A DNA stretch of 11,078 nucleotides from Prevotellaceae bacterium (GTDB lineage: Bacteria > Bacteroidota > Bacteroidia > Bacteroidales > Bacteroidaceae): assembly GCA_031262265.1 (NCBI GenBank), contig JAISIB010000200.1:1-11078 (forward strand), written 5' to 3'. Shown in pieces: positions 1 to 5,652 of the stretch (position 1 is its first letter; each line of letters begins with the position of its first letter). Position numbers and translations under genes: made by a program. The notes beneath the pieces were generated by a model that was given only the letters and a program-made list of their open reading frames with translations, searched no databases and was not told the origin of the DNA.

Positions 1-863
1 TCGGGGTTCTCTGTATTCAACTTCCGGAGATTTAGCAGTTTCCATCGGATAGCCGGATATTGGCTGTAATCAACATTTTCCCATATCGGTTCGCCTTTTG
101 CAAAGGCTTGAATAAACACCCTGTCTTCGGTGGTCAATGATTGCTTGACGACTTGGATAAGCCGCTCTCGGGTAGTTTCGTAGTCCTCGTACGTAAATGA
201 CTGGTCTGTCATTCCGTTGAACTGACTGTCCAACACCGTTTGTTGGTCTATGTGTTGTGGATTCAACATCTCATGAATGGGGCGTTTGCCACAAAGTAGG
301 AAGAAAATGAAGCCTGTTTTGACTTCATCGGTATATCCATGGCTGTTCAGTAAATTCCGTACGTCAAACAAGTCTCTTGGGTGCTGGCGGTCTAAGGCTG
401 CCGCTATCTTTCCGCCCCATAGTTGCCCGATTGAAACGGTTGTCACTTCACAAAAGCGGTCGAACTCTTCTTGGGCACGGTCACACAATACACGGACACA
501 GGGTTCTGCTATCAGTCCTCTATTGATTTGGTTGACCTCAATCTTCACCGTTGCTTCCGCAGTGGAGCAAATCAGTTTGAGGTCTTCGTTAGCTCGTTGT
601 TGGTCTTCAAAGCGCATCTTCGACATCCGCTTTGATAGCTTCGTCTTGATATGTTGCAAAGAGATACGGATAGCTTCCAAGTCACGATTACGGTCATCAC
701 TGAATGGAACAAACGTCAAATCCACATCAATCGACAAGCGTGGCATATCCGAATGGAATAGATTGATAGCCGTGCCGCCATGTAGGGCGAAGTTCTTCTC
801 TTCGGCAATGGTCGGTAGTATATCCAGTAGCAGTGCGACCTGCTTTTTATAAGCGTTGTTCAT
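1..863 (-). CDS. abiEii: AbiEii-family nucleotidyltransferase toxin (3' end cut by window edge)
   Basis: This is the toxin half of an AbiE (type IV) toxin-antitoxin or abortive-infection pair. Translating the minus strand from the ATG at 863-861 gives 287 codons with no stop before the edge. The nucleotidyltransferase signature is clear: GGTA at residues 29-32, then R42-x-S44-x-D46-V-D48-L, the expected metal-binding Asp pair. K107-I-E-V-N follows, and further on G151-K152-I and the family's R163-D164-L-F-D167 motif. Family members are about 250-310 residues, so only a short tail is probably missing. Its start codon overlaps the abiEi stop by four bases (ATGA), so the pair is translationally coupled, antitoxin first as usual. 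Family knowledge: AbiEii and related MenT toxins transfer nucleotides, with tRNA as the target in studied MenT proteins. The substrate here is unknown. Confidence 0.92.
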   Translation of the reverse strand, partial: MNNAYKKQVALLLDILPTIAEEKNFALHGGTAINLFHSDMPRLSIDVDLTFVPFSDDRNRDLEAIRISLQHIKTKLSKRMSKMRFEDQQRANEDLKLICSTAEATVKIEVNQINRGLIAEPCVRVLCDRAQEEFDRFCEVTTVSIGQLWGGKIAAALDRQHPRDLFDVRNLLNSHGYTDEVKTGFIFFLLCGKRPIHEMLNPQHIDQQTVLDSQFNGMTDQSFTYEDYETTRERLIQVVKQSLTTEDRVFIQAFAKGEPIWENVDYSQYPAIRWKLLNLRKLNTENP

Positions 864-1633
864 ACAAGTTCTTTTGGTAGTACTAAGTGATATTTAGGCA
901 CATAAGCTCCGTCGGTAGCTAAGCTGCGGTCGCCCTTGCCCAAGTTTATACGACCAACATCCACATGTTTCAGCCAAGCATGATTCGCTCGCTCGGCAAA
1001 ATAGAGGAATAGCCGTTTTACTTTGACAGACTTACATTCTTCGAGTAACGGTTGTACCTGTGAAGGGCGAAGCGTCGGAAGCCCTTCCATCAGCTCGTAT
1101 GCTTCTTGTAGTGAAAATTGATTGGGACATAGGTACAGACACTCCATTACGGCTCTTGCCGGAGTGGATATTTTCATGGCGAATTCGCCGTCTTGATAGT
1201 TCGTCATGCCGACCTCATCTTTATTATATAAAGTGGAGCGAAAGACCTTAGGCGTTGGCGTCCATCTGTTACGAGTAAACCATGCGGGCAAAGCGGTCTT
1301 ACTTTCAGTGAAGACAGTCGTTTCATGCTCATTAAGTTGCAGGTAGTGTGAAACACCTTGAAGTTCCAAAGCGGAACGACCACCAACATGTACATCCATG
1401 CCGAGTTGACCTTGCAAAGCCGCCAATGCACCCGCCAAAGTCAGCTCGTCTCCATTCTTGAGCATGGCTCCTATCCCGATGGACTTCAACCAGCCGCTAT
1501 TGCGGTAACGCTGTTGCAGCTCATACGAATAGCCCTCCGAATGCAACCACATGGAGAGCAAGACAAGCCCCTTAGGCACTTCCTGCATGAGCTTATTTAT
1601 CTTGCCATACTTTATATCTTCTCTTGTTTCCAT
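860..1633 (-). CDS. abiEi: AbiEi-family antitoxin / transcriptional regulator
   Basis: This is the antitoxin partner of abiEii, 257 residues. The N-terminal part (about 12-96) matches the winged-helix region of the AbiEi_3 type, including SGWLKSIGIGAML at 46-58, a GALAALQGQLG stretch at 68-78 and VHVGGRSALELQG at 81-93. The C-terminal part (about 125-257) carries STPARAVMECL at 156-166 and ends in the usual basic, beta-rich segment with RINLGKGDR at 228-236. Family knowledge: AbiEi represses its own operon through inverted repeats in the promoter and neutralises the toxin without forming a stable complex. Here a 6-bp-arm palindrome lies over its start codon and a -7 box sits about 22 bases upstream, which fits autoregulation. 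No Shine-Dalgarno site is visible. The call rests on motif order and on the neighbouring toxin. Confidence 0.9.
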   Translation of the reverse strand: METREDIKYGKINKLMQEVPKGLVLLSMWLHSEGYSYELQQRYRNSGWLKSIGIGAMLKNGDELTLAGALAALQGQLGMDVHVGGRSALELQGVSHYLQLNEHETTVFTESKTALPAWFTRNRWTPTPKVFRSTLYNKDEVGMTNYQDGEFAMKISTPARAVMECLYLCPNQFSLQEAYELMEGLPTLRPSQVQPLLEECKSVKVKRLFLYFAERANHAWLKHVDVGRINLGKGDRSLATDGAYVPKYHLVLPKELV

Positions 1634-1645
1634 ACTTATAGTATG
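1631..1645 (-). promoter_or_regulatory. palindrome over the abiEi start codon, candidate AbiEi operator
   Basis: CATACT-TAT-AGTATG is a perfect inverted repeat with 6-bp arms and a 3-base centre. On the minus strand its last three bases are the ATG of abiEi. It lies just downstream of the -7 box, so a bound protein could block the transcription start and an RNA hairpin could mask the start codon. Assigning it to AbiEi is inference from the known autoregulation of abiE operons. Confidence 0.5.
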
Positions 1646-1655
1646 ATTGTGAGCG

Positions 1656-1663
1656 CAAAGATA
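1656..1663 (-). promoter_or_regulatory. -7 box (TATCTTTG) for the abiE operon
   Basis: The minus strand reads TATCTTTG, an exact match to the Bacteroidetes -7 consensus TAnnTTTG. It is 22 bases before the abiEi ATG, giving a predicted leader of roughly 16 bases. I see no good TTG-type -33 box at the normal 19-21 base spacing. Confidence 0.55.
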
Positions 1664-1870
1664 AAGAAAGTGTAGGAGATTGTATGCGTTACTACAAAGA
1701 TTATTTGTACTTATCCTTGTTATTCATTGTTTAACGTGAAAATATCCTCAACCGTTTCCACGCTGCAACCTTAACCAATGATAACTAATATCTCCCTTAT
1801 TCATTTGACTAAATTCTATTACCTTATATTATATCAAAAGTGGCTTTTCCCTTTTTTTGCATAACAGATA
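1664..1870. other. AT-rich intergenic stretch without a recognisable feature
   Basis: This is about 207 bases between the abiE promoter and the first strong hairpin. I find no tRNA, no convincing coding frame and no strong inverted repeat. A weak pairing of CGTGAAA (1735-1741) with TTTCCACG (1755-1762) needs a bulge and is probably chance. Confidence 0.5.
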
Positions 1871-1890
1871 CAAATATATCGGTATATTTG
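1871..1890. repeat. perfect 8-bp-arm palindrome with a -7 motif on each strand
   Basis: CAAATATA-TCGG-TATATTTG: arms 1871-1878 and 1883-1890 with a 4-base loop. Each arm read outward is TATATTTG, a perfect TAnnTTTG -7 box, so the palindrome could drive divergent transcription. TTTG at 1856-1859 (plus strand) and CAAA at 1903-1906 (TTTG on the minus strand) could be -33 boxes, though spacings of 23-24 are slightly long. It may be a regulator-binding site, a divergent promoter, or simply a hairpin. Confidence 0.5.
1883..1890 (+). promoter_or_regulatory. candidate -7 box (TATATTTG) upstream of the structured element
   Basis: Exact match to TAnnTTTG on the plus strand. Transcription would start near 1897 and pass through the hairpin cluster toward the lipoprotein gene at 2156. 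It is the only perfect plus-strand -7 match I found between 1664 and 2155, so it may serve an RNA gene, the lipoprotein gene, or both. Confidence 0.4.
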
Positions 1891-1918
1891 CAACGGGATT
1901 GACAAAAGTCTGTCCCCA

Positions 1919-1949
1919 AACATTTTAAGAATAACGTTTTTAAAATGTT
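1919..1949. repeat. 10-bp perfect inverted repeat (AT-rich hairpin)
   Basis: AACATTTTAA at 1919-1928 pairs perfectly with TTAAAATGTT at 1940-1949 across an 11-base loop. No T-run follows, so it is not a standard terminator. It lies directly before the long composite hairpin and may belong to the same structured transcript. Confidence 0.6.
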
Positions 1950-1953
1950 ACTT

Positions 1954-2077
1954 GTAGAAAGAAAACTACCACTTTTTCTTCTAACACATACAAGAAACGA
2001 GACGGAAACACCTACGCTTGGGCGTGGGTACGTGTCTGTTGTATGTGTGGGTATGTGGTGGTAGTACTTCTTTCTAC
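1954..2077 (+). ncRNA. candidate structured RNA: long composite hairpin of three nested stems
   Basis: The outer arms 1954-1972 and 2058-2077 form 18 base pairs: 10 continuous, a small internal loop (A1964 against A2066-C2067), then 8 more. Inside, ACACATACAA (1984-1993) pairs perfectly with TTGTATGTGT (2039-2048). At the tip, ACCTACGC (2010-2017) pairs with GCGTGGGT (2022-2029), one pair being G-T, around a TTGG loop. The nesting is seen directly; that it is an RNA is inference. The plus strand is chosen because of the upstream -7 box and downstream T-run. The inner 5' side is AC-rich and the 3' side GT-rich, so some inner pairing could be compositional; the 18-bp outer stem is not easily explained that way. 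Alternatives are a recombination site folded as single-stranded DNA, or a dispersed repeat. It matches no RNA family I recognise. Confidence 0.45.
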
Positions 2078-2087
2078 GGCAGTACTT

Positions 2088-2104
2088 CCACGCCGACTTT
2101 TTTT
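2088..2104 (+). terminator. possible terminator or attenuator arm with T7 run
   Basis: CCACGCC at 2088-2094 is followed, after GAC, by seven T's (2098-2104). It is complementary to GGCGTGG at 2021-2027, which also forms the 3' side of the apical stem of the composite hairpin. The two pairings exclude each other, as in an attenuator. The roughly 60-base loop makes it a poor stand-alone terminator, so the call is tentative. Confidence 0.3.
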
Positions 2105-2155
2105 GTAACGTGGATGAATAGAAACTTATTGTTCAACTATTTAAATATTTACGTT

Positions 2156-2812
2156 ATGAAAAAGATTATCCCATTGTTGCTAGTTTATGTTTTTGTGATA
2201 AGTGCATGTGATGGAGAAAAAGCATTTGTAGAGAGTACTCTCCGTGATATTGGAAATGGTAAATATAGACCATCTATTCATATAATTAAGGGAGAATATA
2301 GTTGGAGTGATGATAAATTGGAAATTTCTTCTTGGGGTAATAGTTTATATCTGTCTCATAATTCTCCTTTTTCGGATTTAGAACTTAGTTATGGAGTATA
2401 TTTGATATGTAGAGATGCTTATTTGGATGACGCTAATATGGATTATGTTGACATGGATATATCTGATGAAATGTTACTTTCCATGTTTCAGCTAAACAAT
2501 CTCTTTGAGCATTTTACATTCGTATCAAAAAAAGCGAATATTTATGAGTTCATTAAATATACAGATATAATTAAAAAGGAGTATGCAAAAAGAAGTTCTG
2601 ATACGATATACTGGCAAGGTAGAATTGCTGAAATAAAGAAAAGTAATGGAGGGTATTTTGAAAATAAAGATTACATAATAGGTTGTGATACGACTTATCA
2701 ATATAAAATATCGGAGTACAAATATAAGTTAGATAACTATGGGGTTGCCACCGTACATGTAGCAACGAGAGGATATGGAGATTATCTAATAACCCGATTT
2801 ACGGTTAAATGA
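2156..2812 (+). CDS. orphan lipoprotein, AT-rich, function unknown
   Basis: This encodes 218 residues from the ATG at 2156. The start is fixed by a textbook lipoprotein signal: Lys2-Lys3, a hydrophobic stretch at 4-15, then lipobox I15-S16-A17-C18, predicting cleavage before Cys18 and anchoring in an envelope membrane. The frame can be extended upstream to a TTG at 2018, but that would bury the signal peptide and cross the structured element. The mature part is rich in Tyr, Asp, Lys and Ile, with an acidic patch near residues 96-108 and predominantly short alternating segments typical of beta-rich proteins. I recognise no domain. Its codon use is far more AT-rich than the surrounding housekeeping genes, suggesting horizontal acquisition. 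It stands alone between the hairpin cluster and dxr, which is convergent. Confidence 0.8.
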   Translation: MKKIIPLLLVYVFVISACDGEKAFVESTLRDIGNGKYRPSIHIIKGEYSWSDDKLEISSWGNSLYLSHNSPFSDLELSYGVYLICRDAYLDDANMDYVDMDISDEMLLSMFQLNNLFEHFTFVSKKANIYEFIKYTDIIKKEYAKRSSDTIYWQGRIAEIKKSNGGYFENKDYIIGCDTTYQYKISEYKYKLDNYGVATVHVATRGYGDYLITRFTVK

Positions 2813-2824
2813 TTGTATTCTGGA

Positions 2825-2843
2825 ATAAATAACTGCTATTTAT
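2825..2843. repeat. small AT hairpin just after the lipoprotein stop
   Basis: ATAAATA (2825-2831) and TATTTAT (2837-2843) are perfect 7-bp arms around a 5-base loop, starting 13 bases after the stop codon at 2810-2812. It may end the lipoprotein mRNA or protect its 3' end, but no T-run follows and the stem is all A-T. Confidence 0.35.
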
Positions 2844-2928
2844 AGGACATAGAAGTAGAAGAATGGAGGATTGTCGTTTTTGGCTACCCAAGAAAATATA
2901 ACGCATACCTATACATACACCAACTTAC

Positions 2929-2949
2929 CTTGAAAATTTATTTTCCAAG
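2929..2949. repeat. bulged hairpin in the convergent lipoprotein/dxr gap
   Basis: CTTG-AAAA (2929-2936) pairs with TTTT-C-CAAG (2941-2949) with one bulged C around a TTTA loop. It is a candidate 3' hairpin for either convergent transcript. A second weak pair, TTGAAT (2958-2963) with ATTCAA (2978-2983), lies closer to dxr. Neither is followed by a clear U-run. Confidence 0.3.
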
Positions 2950-3013
2950 TGCGGCGTTTGAATAACTAACTGTGAGAATTCAACGGCGCGGTATTAAAAT
3001 TTCTGTTCTTTGT

Positions 3014-4177
3014 TTATAGGAGTTCTTGGGCGATGCGGCGTGCCTCTGTGTCGGTCGCCACGTAGTCGTCATAGTCGGGATGTGCCAGGTAAGCGGTGCG
3101 TCCCATTGTTTTTTCTATCACGTCGGCTATGGAGAGGAAGGGTAAATGTCCGTTCAGGAATGCTTCTACGGCTACCTCGTTGGCTGCATTGACTACGCAA
3201 GGCATGTTGCCGGCTTGTCGCATGGCTTCGTACAACAGGCCTAAACAAGGATAGCGGCGGACGTCCGGTTGTTCAAAGGTGAGTTGCGGATGCTGCGTGA
3301 AGTCTAAGCGCGGCAACGAAGAGAGTATGCGTTCGGGGTAAGAGAAGGCGTATTGTATGGGCAACTTCATATCAGGCAATCCCATTTGCGCTTTGATAGA
3401 TCCGTCGGCGAACTGCACCATCGAATGGACAATAGACTGCGGATGAATGAGTACCTCGATTTGGTCGGGGCGTACGCCGAACAACCATTTGGCTTCGATT
3501 ACCTCAAATCCTTTGTTGATCATCGTCGCCGAATCAATGGTAATCTTGTTGCCCATCGCCCAATTCGGGTGACGGAGTGCCTGCTCGCGCGTGACGTGAC
3601 GTAGCTGGTCGAGCGAATAGTCTCGCAAGGCACCGCCCGAAGCCGTTAGTATTAATTTTTCAATCGGGTTGTTGCCTTCACCCACCAGACATTGGAAAAT
3701 AGCCGAGTGTTCGGAATCGACCGGAATAACGGTTGCGTGAGATTGATGCAGAAGTTGTTGTATCAACTCACCGGCTACGACGAGCGTCTCCTTATTGGAT
3801 AGTGCGATGACCTTGCCTGCGCGAATAGCGTGAATGGTCGGTTTCAATCCCGCGTAGCCTACGATGGCTGTCAGAACGATGTCTATCGGTTGGGCTTCGA
3901 CTACTTGACAAATGGCCGCTTCGCTCGTATATACTTTGATAGGCAGATCGGACAAGGCGTCGCGCAGCGTGTCATAATGGGCTTCGTTGGCGATGGCTAC
4001 TACTTCGGGATGAAAAGTACGCGCTTGCCGGATGAGTTCGTCCACCCGATTGTTGGCCGTTAGTGCGTACACTTCGTAGCGTTCGGGGTGGGCGGCAATC
4101 ACTTCCAACGCTTGCGTGCCGATAGAACCGGTCGAGCCGAGTATAGCGATTTGTTTACGTGGCGTATTCTCTGTCAT
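3014..4177 (-). CDS. dxr: 1-deoxy-D-xylulose 5-phosphate reductoisomerase (Dxr/IspC)
   Basis: This catalyses the NADPH-dependent conversion of DXP to MEP, the committed step of the non-mevalonate isoprenoid pathway, in the cytoplasm. From the ATG at 4177 it is 387 residues, near the usual length. The NADPH-binding GSTGSIG lies at 14-20 and SNKETLVVAGEL at 128-138. Metal ligands are D154 and E156 in PVDSEHSA and E225 in NKGFE; S216, N221 and K222 are also present, as is H203. The flexible substrate loop reads SGGALRD (180-186), where SGGPF or SGGAF is more usual. A start ten codons earlier (4207) is possible but would overlap the upstream gene by 11 bases and adds residues not typical of the family. 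It is the last gene of the minus-strand cluster in this window. Confidence 0.96.
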   Translation of the reverse strand: MTENTPRKQIAILGSTGSIGTQALEVIAAHPERYEVYALTANNRVDELIRQARTFHPEVVAIANEAHYDTLRDALSDLPIKVYTSEAAICQVVEAQPIDIVLTAIVGYAGLKPTIHAIRAGKVIALSNKETLVVAGELIQQLLHQSHATVIPVDSEHSAIFQCLVGEGNNPIEKLILTASGGALRDYSLDQLRHVTREQALRHPNWAMGNKITIDSATMINKGFEVIEAKWLFGVRPDQIEVLIHPQSIVHSMVQFADGSIKAQMGLPDMKLPIQYAFSYPERILSSLPRLDFTQHPQLTFEQPDVRRYPCLGLLYEAMRQAGNMPCVVNAANEVAVEAFLNGHLPFLSIADVIEKTMGRTAYLAHPDYDDYVATDTEARRIAQELL

Positions 4178-4196
4178 GGGATGTCGTTCGTTTGTG

Positions 4197-5075
4197 TTAG
4201 AATGCAATGTAGTCTACCGGGTCTACGGCGCGCCCTTTGTGCCACAACTCAAAGTGTAGATGTGCGATCTCTTCTTCGTCGTTGGCAGGTGCGCCTACGG
4301 TGGCAATCAACTCACCGGCTTTGACGGTATCTCCTTCCTTTTTGTAGAGAGCACCGCATTGTTTGTAAAATGAGAGAAACTCTTGCCGGTGTTGAATACC
4401 TATCATATATCCTTCGGTAGCCGAGAAAGTACTGAGTACGACAACGCCTTCCAGTGTGGCTTGCACGGCCGATTGTGGGGTAGCGGCTATATCTATTCCG
4501 TAGTGGCGGCTTTCTCCGTGGAATGCCGCGATAACAGGGCCGCGCGCGGGTACTTCAAATAACAGACCGTCCATATTCGCTTCGGCGTTAATGGCAGTCA
4601 GGTTGTATTTTTCGGTTTCTTCGTACTGGCGGCGAAAGGCCATCTCGCGTTCGGTTCGTAGCAACAGCGAGTCTTGTCGGATGGCTGTCAGCGTTTCGAT
4701 ATTGACAGCCGTATCCGGTCGTACCGTACCCTGAAAGATGTCCTGAATATTCATGATATAGAGGTTCTGCTTGTCCGTTACCTCCTTCAAAGAATCAATT
4801 CGCAAGGCATTAATAACCATTTGTGCGCGTAAACCATCGCTCATATAGCCCGGCAGATAGTTGCGCAAGGGGGTGTAAATCATAATCAGTCCGGCGGCTA
4901 CGAACAATAGCAAGGCCAGCGTCAGGAATACGAAGAAACCGTCGCGTTTGGAGACGTTGAGGCTGGCAACCTCTTCCAATGTGCTTTCGTTGGAGATGGA
5001 AAGTTTGTACTTGTACTTGAAACTATGCCAAAAGGCGTTGTTGAAGATTCGGCGAGACCGCTTACGTTTGTTCAT
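4197..5075 (-). CDS. membrane-anchored M23-family (LytM-like) metallopeptidase domain protein
   Basis: 292 residues: a basic cytoplasmic N-terminus, one transmembrane segment at about 46-68, a periplasmic linker that is probably helical (80-165), and a C-terminal M23 fold (about 172-292). Zinc ligands expected for the family are present: H191 and D195 in HYGID and H274 in HLHFE, together with catalytic H272. At the position where active LytM-type enzymes have a His in a YxH motif, this protein has Y237-K-Q239, so one catalytic residue appears replaced by Gln. It may still cleave peptidoglycan cross-bridges poorly, or act as a non-catalytic regulator of wall hydrolases, as known for degenerate LytM proteins. 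It lies 22 bases after rimM and just before dxr, so it is probably co-transcribed with both. Confidence 0.88.
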   Translation of the reverse strand: MNKRKRSRRIFNNAFWHSFKYKYKLSISNESTLEEVASLNVSKRDGFFVFLTLALLLFVAAGLIMIYTPLRNYLPGYMSDGLRAQMVINALRIDSLKEVTDKQNLYIMNIQDIFQGTVRPDTAVNIETLTAIRQDSLLLRTEREMAFRRQYEETEKYNLTAINAEANMDGLLFEVPARGPVIAAFHGESRHYGIDIAATPQSAVQATLEGVVVLSTFSATEGYMIGIQHRQEFLSFYKQCGALYKKEGDTVKAGELIATVGAPANDEEEIAHLHFELWHKGRAVDPVDYIAF

Positions 5076-5097
5076 ATAGCTGTCGGTTGAAAGTTTA

Positions 5098-5652
5098 CTA
5101 TTCGTCTGCCGACGGCGCGTGGTCTATGTCCAGCAGGCCTTCGGGCAAATTCAAAACGAGCGTTTTGTGGTGAGTATCTACATCGGTGATAAAATCTTCC
5201 GCAGCGGGAATCAACAGTTCTTTACCTGCGTGGTCTATCACGAAAAGCACGTTGACGGTCGTATCGTCTATGGCGGTGATGGCGCCCAGCGTGATACCGT
5301 TGGTAGTTCGTGCTTCAAAGCCGACAAAGTAGTGCCAGGTGACGAATTGCTCCTCAGAAGACGCGTGCGCTTGTTCGGCCAGTCGGTAAGGGAAGTAAAC
5401 TTCCGTATTCGTTAGCGGGCGTGCTTGTTCGGCAGTATCTATTCCTTCCAGTTTCACCAACGCGGTCGTGTCGGTGCGAAAGCGATATTCTTCCAAGAAG
5501 AAGGGAACGTAAATTCCGTTGAGCAGACAAACGACGTATTCGGCTTCCACCTGATCAAAAATATCGTCGGAGAACGTGAATTGTAACTCGCCCCGTACGC
5601 CGTGCGGCTTGTTGAACGTACCGATTTTATAGACTTCTTCCGCTTTGATCAT
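5098..5652 (-). CDS. rimM: ribosome maturation factor RimM
   Basis: RimM helps assemble the head of the 30S subunit by binding ribosomal protein S19 in the cytoplasm. The 184-residue product has the N-terminal signature KPHGVRGE at 15-22 followed by the RimM barrel domain to about residue 90, then a PRC-barrel domain (about 103-178) with WHYFVG and the closing LLIPA (147-150) to LPEGLLDID (169-177). Its ATG overlaps the murA stop as ATGA, so it is likely translationally coupled to murA. Many bacteria place rimM beside rpsP or trmD; the link to murA here is, as far as I recall, usual in Bacteroidales. Confidence 0.95.
   Translation of the reverse strand: MIKAEEVYKIGTFNKPHGVRGELQFTFSDDIFDQVEAEYVVCLLNGIYVPFFLEEYRFRTDTTALVKLEGIDTAEQARPLTNTEVYFPYRLAEQAHASSEEQFVTWHYFVGFEARTTNGITLGAITAIDDTTVNVLFVIDHAGKELLIPAAEDFITDVDTHHKTLVLNLPEGLLDIDHAPSADE

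Noticed and set aside
277..852. Plus-strand 191-codon frame
   Set aside because: It is antisense to abiEii, whose nucleotidyltransferase motifs are unmistakable on the minus strand.
1945..2064. 39-codon plus-strand frame starting ATG at 1945
   Set aside because: It overlaps the long inverted repeat almost entirely, has no family resemblance I recognise, and its composition is explained by the AC- and GT-rich arms.
1954..2077. Invertible promoter (inverton) flanked by the outer arms
   Set aside because: There is no TAnnTTTG on either strand between the arms, and the interior is itself palindromic, which favours a fold over an invertible segment.
1919..2077. Integron attC site
   Set aside because: Length and imperfect symmetry fit, but I find no RYYYAAC/GTTRRRY core pair at the ends and no integron integrase.
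1871..2104. Retron msr-msd region
   Set aside because: No reverse transcriptase gene follows within the window; the next gene is a lipoprotein.
2018..2155. 46-codon upstream extension of the lipoprotein frame from a TTG start
   Set aside because: It would place the signal peptide and lipobox internally and runs through the hairpin element and T-run.
2958..2983. TTGAAT/ATTCAA pair as dxr terminator
   Set aside because: Only six base pairs with a 14-base loop and no U-run on either strand.
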